64,000 bases of DNA from Zizania palustris (lineage: Eukaryota; Streptophyta; Magnoliopsida; Poales; Poaceae), in the NCBI GenBank assembly GCA_019279435.1, contig JAAALK010000079.1:102449332-102513331 (forward strand), written 5' to 3'. A model generated the notes under the pieces. It was not told the DNA's origin and searched no databases. It saw nothing but the letters and a program-made list of their open reading frames with translations. Each line of letters starts with the position of its first letter. The stretch's first letter is position 1. The position numbers were made by a program, and so were the translations under genes. Positions 55,711 through 64,000 of the stretch are shown piece by piece.

Positions 55711-58700
55711 ATGAATAGTTTATCTATGGCGGAAGAAGGACGTTCCATCGAGGAGCTCATCTACGAGTCTCCCGCAAAAACAAATAAAGAGGGTTCATCT
55801 GAAGGATCCTCCGATAGTGAATCTTCGTACCACTCTCCGGCGAATGAACATCCAATGGAGCCTAGGAAGAAGAGAACGAGAGAAGACGCCGATGAGGATT
55901 ATATTCCTGAAGCTCAAGCGGAGGTAATTATTACGTTAGTAACAAGTCAGAGCAGCTTCTAACCGAGGATTACATTCCTGAAGCTCACATTGTCTATCAT
56001 CGTAGGATCGTCCAAAGCGAGGAAGCAAGCGGCGATTATTCCAAGTCGAGAAAAGAACAACTATTGTCCCAGCTATTGAGTCAGCTGAGCGAACAGATGT
56101 TGAGCCCGCTGCCACAACATCGTCTGCAAATGTGAAGAGGAGAGGGAAACGGGAGAAGAACAAGCTGCATATATCTATATATGAGGTTGAAGAAGTGCAT
56201 GTTGATGGGGCTCCAAAGAAGCCAAAAGAAATCACAGCGAAGTGGCGTAACGACTGTGAATGTCTCGCCAGGGAGCGATGTAAGATAGTTTGGAAAAATT
56301 GGAAGACTGTCCCTGAAGCTACAAAGAACGAATTGTGGCAGCATATAAAAGCGCATTATAAATTCCTGGAAGACCGCTCAGAAGACGCTAAAGATGCCAC
56401 ATTGAAGACTATCGGGAAGGCTCTCCGTACATTTAGGACTAAACTGAACACACAATACCTTCAGAAAGATGAGTCGCCACTCAACGACTACGGCTTTATA
56501 ACGCCAAATGAATGGAACGAATTTAAAATGCAGCATTGCTCGGAAGAAGCCAAATAAAAGAGCATCATGTTCAAAGAACTTAATAAGAAGAATAAGTTCC
56601 CACATAAACTTGGGCCAGGTGGATATAAGGCCAAGGAGGATGAGTGGAGTAGAAAGGAGGAGGAGGACCGTGCGGCTGGGTTACCTGAACAGTTTTCAGG
56701 TGCTGATCAGCGCACTAAGAGATGGCTCCTAGGTCGAGCTAAAAAAACACCCGAGGGCCAATATATGCTCTCCGACTCACGGACTTGTGAAGTATTCCAG
56801 AAAGCATAGGAAATCGCTGAGTTGGAGAAGACTGGAAAGTTCAAGCCCGAGGGATGTAATGACCAGCTTACATCTACTCTCGGAAACGAGGAACATCGAG
56901 GGCGCACCTGAGGTGTCTCTTCTATAGAACCCTGGAAAAATACTTTCAAGAAACAGGAGGGTGCCACATACAAGAAGCGTCAAGCACGCACAGACAACGC
57001 CGCAGCGCGCCGTGCAGAGTGGGAGCGACACTTTTTTGAATTTATTAACGAGAATCCAAACATAATGCAGGCTGCAGCGGGACAAATAATTGTGCCAGAG
57101 GTACGACTCGACGTACCAAGCAGTGTTGGCTCAGTACAAGACAAATTTCCTGTAAATTATATTAAAGAGGACACACCATGCAGCCTGCATGTACCGATAG
57201 GGTGCAAAGTGCATTCCCAATAGGCTGCACGAGACATTGCTATGCCTGGGGATTTATTTCACAATCGGCCTATTCCTGCTGACTATACCAAGGTTTAGGT
57301 CAATGAGATCACCAACTACAGATTTATTAATGACCCCTTGGATCTTCCAATGCCTGATGAGGGGATTGAGACAATCGGAGATGCTCTAAATAACTTTGTC
57401 CTATGGGCGAGCCGAGATATCAAATTACTGCAGACAAGTTCTCAGAGTAAATCACCTATTGTCTCATCACAATCCCCCACATATCTTTCATCTCAGGATG
57501 TGCAAAATATAGGATCTTTATCACCTGTTGATGAGCGTGAGATAGAGGAAAAGGCAGAGGAAGAGTCAGTGCCTGATATAGTGGCAGAAGTGATAGAATA
57601 GAAAGTGACTTCTGATCCTCAAGTGACAAAGCCAGTGCCAGTGCTTGAGCCCACTGATGAGCCCAACACAAATGTGCCAGAGCTAGATCAAATGCCAGTG
57701 CCAGTTCCGGCTGAGCCTCAAGTGCCAGTTCCCGCTGATCCTCAAGTGCCGGTGGCCAAGACCATAACAAAAGTGCTAGTGCTAGTTGCCGAGCCTGAAA
57801 AACAAGATGCATGCCCAAAGCCAGCAATCCACAAGATAACTGTTCAAGCTAGGCAGTGTTCTGCGCTGAAATCTGAGATGCATAAATTTTTTACTACTAT
57901 GGGGCAAACACGTTCTATGCCCGAAGCGGCTCCCATAAAGGCTCCAGTACAAAAGCATGCGGGCTCACTTTCTGTTGATAAATGGACCAACGGAGACGAG
58001 GATTATATCGAATACGAACCAGGCAAACCATTATTACCCCAAGGAGTACGTAAGAGTATGCCTTGGATGATGAAAACATTTCATGACTGGTACCTCAAAG
58101 CGTCTTCGTTAGGAGTAACACAAATAGAACTGAAGGTTCCACAAGAAATATTCAACTGCCCAGAGTTTAAGCTTGCACTATTTTTCGACGACTTCCATCG
58201 GATGTTTCGTCTGAAGCGAACTGACATCACAAGCATGATGCTCTGGTGCATGTAAGTACTTTATACTTTGTCAATACAAAGCAAAAATAAATAATGTCTT
58301 ATATTGACTATTGTTTCATAACATATGCAGTTGTAATTCATGTTGTGACGAGTCAAATATGTATGGGTACTTGAACCCGTCATTAATAAGCCAAAGTGCG
58401 CTGAACCCGACACTAAACCAGAATGATAGCAAGTACTGGACTGCGGGTAAGAAAAAATTTCAAAGAAATATGTTCAATAAAGACGAAGACACACTTAAGA
58501 AGAACAAAAGGAGTTGTGCCGCGTTGTATATTGCGCGGTGCATGGATCAATGGAAGGACAGAGAAATGATAAGTGGGGCATATAACTTTAAGTAAGTATA
58601 CCCACTATATCTACTTAATCACGTTTTATCGATTATGAAACTAACATAATCATATATTACTTCTTTTGATAGTGATCATTGGATTGCACTTCTGATATAC

Positions 58701-59325
58701 CCAAAGAGCTCAAGGGTTTATGTGCTCGACTCGCTCGACAAACCAAAAAAAGAATATCAAGATATATTAAATGTTATTCAGAGTGCATATAGATACTACG
58801 TGGAAAAGTTAGGTGGCCCACAGGATCCACAGAGGACGAAAGATATGCTTATCAGAACCAACTATCCGGTAATATTATATTTTTAAATTTCTTAATTCAA
58901 TTGATAAAGCCAAACTATATATTGTTCTAACTTTGTCTATTTTGAAGTGTCACAAACAATCTCTTGGTTTCGTGCATTGCGGCTATTATACTTGTGATTT
59001 CATGAGCAATAACTTAGGAAAGTTTGGGCGGACAATATCTGAGGATACTAAAGAGGTAAGTTGATTTCTTGTGTGTTAATCTAATATAACTTGCAGCGTA
59101 TGTACTTATATTTTACGTATGCAGGCGTCAGGTCCATCAACCGTAGCCCAGAACAGCCAACTCTCAGAATCACAAATGTACGAAATCGTATCAAGGATGT
59201 GCCGCTTCACGATGCATGAGATTCTTCATGAGCTCGGAGCATTTTTCGATCCTGAGAATGAAGTGGCCAAGCATCCAACTCTGTATAATTGGGCCGGAAG
59301 AATGAAAAGGCAAACCAAGATATGA
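55711..59325 (+). pseudogene. CACTA gene 2: Transposase_24-like protein with Ulp1-type protease end
   Basis: It starts MNSLSMAEEGRSIEEL, with an acidic N-terminus, and exon 2 starts at about 56009. The middle (ITAKWRNDCECLARERCKIVW...) resembles plant transposase family PF03004, followed by a Pro/Val-rich linker (57605-57790). The end is split into exons 58331-58591, 58673-58868, 58948-59055 and 59125-59325. It carries a C48 (Ulp1) protease triad: NDHWIAL (His), VLDSLD (Asp), KQSLGFVHCGYY (Gln, Cys). Stops at 56555, 56807, 56909, 57219, 57296 and 57599 break the first half, while the protease exons are open. The role in CACTA biology is unclear; de-SUMOylation is a family-based guess. Confidence 0.82.
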
Positions 59326-59689
59326 GTTGGCCTTCCAAGAGAACATAAACCGCATGAGCATGTATTTGTGAAACAATGGTTAATTTTGAAATTTTGATAG
59401 ATGTAAACTTTTTATACTTGATGTGTGATGAAATGTATATTTGTAAATTGATGAGATGTGTTGTTGTTGTTGCTGTGTATGTAGATGGCTGTGTGAAGCA
59501 TATAATGTAAACTTTGTAATTTTTTGTAAATTGATGAGATGGATGGTTGTTGTGTTGATGTGTTGTTGTTGTGGATGTGTATGTGGATATGTGGATGTTT
59601 TGCTGGTGTGTATGTGGATGGCTGTGTGAAGCATATAATTTCTATGTTTTGGTTTGTGGGATCACAGCATTCTGTGTTATGGGTTATAC
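59326..59689. other. 3' flank of CACTA gene 2
   Basis: TGT/GTG-rich simple sequence (GATGTGTTGTTGTTG and similar) repeated twice, and no gene. The antisense ORF at 59380-59634 is a simple-repeat translation. Confidence 0.55.
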
Positions 59690-60054
59690 ATAGCAGTGGC
59701 GGGCAGATGAGGTCAGCGCGCCCGTTACTGCTGTTGACACAGTGGTGGCTGGCGCGCTGACCTCATCTGCCCACCACTGCTATTGATAACAGCAGTGGCG
59801 GGCAGATGAGGTCAGCGCGCCCGTTACTGCTATTGACATAGTGGTGGTTGGCGAGCTGACCTCATCTGCCCGCCACTGCTGTTATCAATAGTAGTGGCGG
59901 GCAGATGAGGTCAGCGCGCCCACCACTACTGTTGACACAGCGGTGGCGGGCGCTCTGACCGCCACTGCTAACCAGCGAGAGCAGTGGCGTTAGAGCAGTG
60001 GCGGACTGGATGCCCGCCACTATAGGTCATTTTTGCCCACCGCTACAGTGTCGC
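59690..60054 (+). repeat. right subterminal repeats of the large CACTA
   Basis: Alternating direct and inverted copies of AGCAGTGGCGGGCAGATGAG / GACCTCATCTGCCCGCCACT, about 60 bp each, five to six copies. They can form long hairpins. Expected transposase-accessory binding array. Confidence 0.88.
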
Positions 60055-60066
60055 TTTGTAGTAGTG

Positions 60067-60655
60067 TGTATGGACTCTGTAAACATCCAGCGAAGGAGTT
60101 TGGACAATATATTCTAACGGAGCATACTAGGCATCTGGAGCTAGGGCGGGAGCTATAATAGTCTCACCATCAGGGCAAAAAGCAATGTACTCCGCAAGGC
60201 TCAACTTTAAGACAACCAATAATATTGCATAGTATGAAGGGATTTTGCTTGGACTTTGCAAGGCACGGATGCTGGGAGCGGCCCGCGTAATCATCAAGAC
60301 AGACTCTCAGGTCATGGTAGGCCATATAGATAAAATTTTCCAAGCTCATCATCCTCATCTTGCTTCATACTTAGAAGAAATCCGCAAGACCAAAGCCACA
60401 TTTAAAGTGATTTCCATTCGAAGTATACCAAGAATAGATAACCAACAAGCTGACGTTCTAGCTAAAGCTACAGCTAGAGGCCTAGATATACCGGAGGGGG
60501 CCTTCTTCGAAGAACTCTCAGTACCTTCGGTAGCACAAGTTCCTCCCATAGAAGTGTGTTGTATTCCAAGTAGTGATTGGAGAGCTCCGATCATGGCCAT
60601 GTTGCGAGAAAAAGGTAATTTGCCCAAAGGTCAAGAATTGTCAAGATTGTAGTCA
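60067..60655 (+). pseudogene. G1 RNase H, continued after the CACTA
   Basis: Resumes the frame cut at 35348. It shows LGLCKARMLGAARVIIKTDSQVM, with the catalytic Asp in KTDSQ, then IDNQQADVLAKATA, ending LSRL and TAG at 60650. The first 170 bp carry stops. Confidence 0.82.
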
Positions 60656-61760
60656 AGGATCCAGAATTATCATATAATCAACGGTATTTTATACAAAGTC
60701 AGAGTTTGCTCTCCCCAACTATAGTGTATCACCTAGACCGAAGGCAGAGATATACTTTGAAACATTCACGAAGGCTTGTGTGCCAGCTACCTTGCCCCTC
60801 GGTCCATGGCTGGAAAAACACTTCGCTAGGGCTTTATTGGCCTACTATTGTAACTAATGCTGAATCATTGGTTTGCACTTGTCAAGGATAACAGTGGATG
60901 GGAAGACGAAGCTCCGGTGTGGCCCATGGCTCGGTGGTGAATGGATCTTATTGGTCCTTTCCAAATGGCAAGAGGTACCTTGAAATTTGCGGTAGTAGCA
61001 ATAAAGTATTTTTCAAAATGGATCGACGTCGAGCCCATCACAACTATCACTTCAAAAAATGTGCAAAAAGTTTTCTGGCAAAAAATTATTTGCAGGTTTG
61101 GAGTACCTAGATAGCTTACAATTGATAATGGCACCCAATTTGATGCCAAACCCTTTAGAGAATTCTGTGAAGGACTTGGTATCCAAATTTATTTTGCAGC
61201 TGTCCATCATCCCCAATCCAATGGAGCCGTCGAGCGAGCCAACGACAATATTTTGTTCGGCTTAAACCAGACAATAGTTGGGTTAGGAAAGAGGTTGTGG
61301 ACCGAGGAACTCTCGAAGATTTTACGGTCGATTCGAACCACAAAGGCTAGGTCTACATGTTTCACTCCATTCTGTTTGTTGTTCGGAGACGAGGCCATGA
61401 CACTGACGGAGCTGAAGGGTGGATCCCTCCACACTACAAAGACAGAAAATGAAGATGAAAGATGTGCTTCACATGACCTCACGGAAGAGACAAGGTTAAG
61501 AGTTGTTGCCAATTTAATGAAGTATCAGGTCTAGACGAAAGCATGGTACGACCCGAAGGTCAAGCTTAATGACCTTAGGCTATGGCATTTGGTACTCTGA
61601 AGCGTAATCGCTCCTAGGAAATTGGGGAACAAATGGGAAGGATCATACATCGTACTCCGTTCAGGGTGCCAATGATTTTTCAAGTTAGCTAACCTAGAAG
61701 GGGAAGAGTTAAAGCATGCATGGCATGCAGAGCACCTTAAACTATATTTCGCTTAGGGGC
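60656..61760 (+). pseudogene. G1 integrase
   Basis: Pieces read RWMDLIGPFQMARGTLKF (first Asp) near 60940, IDNGTQFDAKPF (second Asp) near 61120 and HHPQSNGAVERANDNI (Glu) near 61205. The C-terminal GNKWEGSYIV stands where GPY is expected (near 61630), and it ends HAEHLKLYFA at about 61757. Multiple frameshifts and stops. It corresponds segment by segment to G2 integrase. Confidence 0.83.
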
Positions 61761-61776
61761 TCCTTGTAATAGTTTG

Positions 61777-62271
61777 TGTTGGCGTAAAAGATTACGCTAA
61801 CAGGTTTCTGTAGAATAGAAACTAACAAATGAAGTGTTTGCGAAGAGAACTGTTCTAAGCCTCCGAAAGGATAATAACTTAGAATAGTTCGAATGCGTGT
61901 TTTGAATAACTTGTATTCGGTCCTTATTACAGGGTGAAATGGGGGGTATTTATAGGCCCAAATATTAAGGAAAAGACCTATTTACCCCTCTATTACAACC
62001 GACATAGTGGAAACTATTCGGCTCCCTTAATAGGGCTAAAATGGTAAAAGACTAATCTAATGAGATAGAAGATAAGTCTTCCATCTTAGCTGGCGGAAAA
62101 GATCTTGAAAAGCCTTAGTTCGAAGATGTACTCCGAACCAATGCCTATCTTCGTACTTCGAACTTGACTCCGGGTATCTTCGAAGATGAACGTCTGGGAA
62201 CCTTCGAATCCGCTGTATGCCTTTATGTTGTTTCGGCAATAACCCCGAAGATGGGATATTTTCCCCCAACA
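61777..62271 (-). repeat. solo LTR of the G1/G2 family
   Basis: 495 bp, TGTTGGCGTAA...CCCCCAACA on plus. It is flanked by a perfect 5 bp duplication GTTTG (61772-61776 and 62272-62276), with no internal sequence on either side. It arose by LTR-LTR recombination after insertion. The minus-strand TATA box is near 61948-61956. Confidence 0.93.
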
Positions 62272-62276
62272 GTTTG

Positions 62277-63341
62277 TAACCCCAATTTTTAAGAAATGAA
62301 GACTAAGGTCTGAATCAGGCACGCAACTCAAAATAAATCCTATCCCTGGTGGATGCACTAGAGATCAGACAAGTGACCTATTAATGGTCTCTGATCCAAT
62401 GGTTCGGAGCATCGTAAAAGAGACAAAGGTGGCAAAATTACCTATGGATTCCAAGCCACTGGCTTGATAGCGTCCATAGAGGAGTCCTGTGTGACTATAA
62501 AATAATAGGGTCCGAACCACTAGTTCGGAGCATCCGTAAAAGAGCCAAAGGTGGCCAAATTACCTATGGATTCCAAGCCATAGGCTTGATAGCATCCACA
62601 GAGGAGTCCTGCGTGAGTATAAAATAACGGGGTCCAAACGACTAGTTTGGAGCATTCATAAAAGAGCCGAAGGTGGCCAAATAAATTACCTATGGATTCC
62701 ATGCCACAGGCTTGATAGAATCAACAGAGGAGTCTTGCGTGACTATAAAATAACGGGGTCTGAACCTCTGGTTCAGAGCATCCGTAAAAGAGCCGAAGGT
62801 GGCCAAATTACCTATGGATTCCAAGCCACAGGACTGATAGCATCCATATAGGAGTCTTGCATGACTATAAAAGAGTCTAAGGTGACCAAATTTATCGGAT
62901 TCCGAGTCATCGGCTTGAAGCATCCGAAAAAGAGTACTAAGCTACCAAATATGGATTCCGAGCAACTAGGTTCGAAGAATCCTACAAGGTCAATAATGAC
63001 CATTACTTCACACTTTGAACTGTAGTTTTGAATCATTCATTCAATAGGGGCTCCGACTGTATAGGTTCGAAGAACTATACGAAAATAAAAATTTTTCGTG
63101 TTAAATTAGGCATAAACAAGCAAAGCGTAGTTAAAGCGTGTCAGGCATTTTGCGCGATCGACCTCACTTGATAAATAAAGACACCCGACCACAAAGAGGG
63201 GCTAGGAGCTAAGGCACAATTTGAATACATTTCAACAATTTATATTACTCAATCAATTGTATTATGTTATGATAAATTGGAATCTAAACCAAGAAGGAAG
63301 CGAATGCCCCTTCGATCCCTAAGGTTAGCTTCAGGGTTCGC
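62277..63341. repeat. G1 post-pol tract with 122 bp tandem repeats
   Basis: Four units of about 122 bp (GTTCGGAGCATCCGTAAAAGAG at 62401, 62523, about 62645 and 62770), each with GATTCCAAGCCA..GGCTTGATAGC. They correspond to the 61-62 bp repeats of G2 in inverted sense and probably form a dimer unit. From 62930 to 63341 there is no gene. Minus-strand ORFs here are repeat translations. Confidence 0.78.
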
Positions 63342-63718
63342 CTAGCCTCGGGGGCCTATACGACTCGTTCCTGAGCCTGGAGTTTTCATAACTTTTATTT
63401 TAATTTGTTTCCCTCTTTGCAAATCCCTGGAGTCCTTTTGCTCTTGCTGGAGTTCAGCCCAGGTCCAAGGTCTTTTGGAGCTAGTCTCTGTTGGATTCTC
63501 GTCAGACCACTCCTCTTCAGACCAGTCAATGTCTTCTGAAGACGAGGATGTTAGAACTACAACTTTCTCATTTCCTTCTTCTTTAATAAAAGAAAGCACT
63601 TTCCTAAAAATATCGGGCGAGACTTCCCCGTGACTCCCTCAGGGAATGGAAAATCGAGGGCGTCTATGAGGCCTTAAAGCTTCGAAGGTAGCCCATAGCT
63701 GGCGGAGCCCTTCGCTGG
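63342..63718 (-). pseudogene. G1 antisense gene, final exon fragment
   Basis: The minus strand reads LWATFEALRP, then FIKEEGNEKVVVL, SSSSEDIDWSEEE and PWTWAELQQEQKD, clearly homologous to exon 5 of the G2 antisense gene (LWTTFNLLK, YIKEEEKEV, TWAELQQEQKD). It carries one stop after RFSIP. It is cut at 63718 by an LTR insertion. It shows that G1 carried the same antisense gene. Confidence 0.82.
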
Positions 63719-64000
63719 TGTTGGTGTAAAAGATTACGCTAACAGGTTTTCAAAGGTTGGAAACTAACAGACGAAGTGTTTTTGAAATGAACTGTTTCAA
63801 GCCTCCGAATTGGATAATAGCTCAAAGTAGTTCGAAGATGTGTATTGAATAACTCAGTATTCGATGATCATTACAGGGTAAAAACGGGGAGTATTTATAG
63901 GCCAAAAACTTAAGGAAAAGACCTTTTTACCCCTCTATTACAACCGACATAGTGGAAACTATTCGGTACCCTTAATATGGCTAAAATGGTAAAAGACTAA
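63719..64000 (-). repeat. LTR of the G1/G2 family, cut by the window end
   Basis: It starts TGTTGGTGTAAAAGATTACG and matches the first 280 bp (plus-strand view) of the LTRs at 38270 and 61777. Whether it is solo or part of a full element cannot be seen. The preceding five bases are GCTGG. Confidence 0.88.

Larger units (their letters stand above)
35349..60066 (+). mobile_element. large CACTA transposon with two transposon genes
   Basis: The termini CACTACTACAAA (35349-35360) and TTTGTAGTAGTG (60055-60066) extend as an imperfect repeat for about 28 bp. The target duplication is TGT (35346-35348, 60067-60069). Subterminal GTAGTGGCGGGC-type repeats lie at both ends. Gene 1 is a TNP2-like transposase (36188-38269 plus 45609-47115). 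Gene 2 is a Transposase_24/Ulp1-like gene (55711-59325). It hosts retrotransposon G2 and contains an assembly gap. It interrupts pol of G1. Both genes are damaged. Confidence 0.93.
19496..63718 (+). mobile_element. Tat-like gypsy element G1, split by nested insertions
   Basis: After removing the insertions, the pieces read in order on the plus strand. They are the 5' LTR (19496-19763 + 26820-27083), primer site, gag (27084-28078 + 32654-33150), protease-RT-RNase H (33155-35348), RNase H-integrase (60067-61760), a repeat tract and the end of an antisense gene (63342-63718). Gag resumes in frame across the small CACTA after one TAC target copy is removed, and RNase H resumes across the large CACTA, which proves the joins. 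The 3' LTR lies beyond 64000. All domains carry stops. Confidence 0.85.

Overview
This window is plant nuclear DNA, most likely from a grass or another large-genome monocot. It consists almost entirely of nested, mostly degenerate transposable elements. The basis is the Sirevirus-type Ty1/copia LTRs, Tat-type Ty3/gypsy polyproteins with antisense genes, large CACTA elements and spliced plant-style coding regions. I see no convincing host gene. The placement in grasses is inference. No rRNA, CRISPR or bacterial signal is present.

Layout. 1-5605: 3' part of a Sirevirus copia element (integrase tail, RT, RNase H, six purine tracts, 2.25 kb LTR). 5606-8222: three LTR relics, one of them an inverted copy of the Sirevirus LTR. 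8223-about 15.1 kb: degenerate gypsy gag-pol (G3) and its 3' LTR. 15.7-18.8 kb: tail of another gypsy element (R), with an antisense plant-mobile-domain gene and a 3' LTR. From 19496 to the window end one gypsy element (G1, plus strand) is the host of nearly everything else. Its 5' LTR was split by a 7.05 kb LTR element (A, 19764-26814, target duplication AACCC). Its gag was split by a 4.6 kb CACTA (28079-32653, target duplication TAC). Its pol was split by a 24.7 kb CACTA (35349-60066, target duplication TGT). Its 3' non-coding part was hit by a solo LTR (61777-62271, target duplication GTTTG) and by another LTR at 63719. The large CACTA was itself invaded at 38270 by a second copy of the G1 family (G2, minus strand).

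Most interesting system. Three different gypsy-type elements (R, A, G2) carry, between the pol side and the 3' LTR and in antisense to pol, a spliced gene with its own TATA box about 120-146 bp upstream of the first ATG. In A and G2 the gene has the same five-exon structure with identical intron phases (1,1,0,0) and an N-terminal region like the Pfam 'putative gypsy type transposon' family followed by a coiled coil. R carries a plant-mobile-domain (PMD) gene instead. Element A has no recognisable gag-pol but kept this antisense gene, and it shares its purine tract and LTR termini with the G1/G2 family. It therefore looks like a non-autonomous element defined by the antisense gene.

Assembly caveats. 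The 1000-N gap at 49766-50765 is flanked by two 1121 bp copies that end exactly at the gap edges and differ mainly by small indels. This looks like an unmerged contig overlap, not biology. A 210 bp stretch of CACTA transposase present on both sides of the truncated G2 element is either a second chimeric join or a recombination scar.
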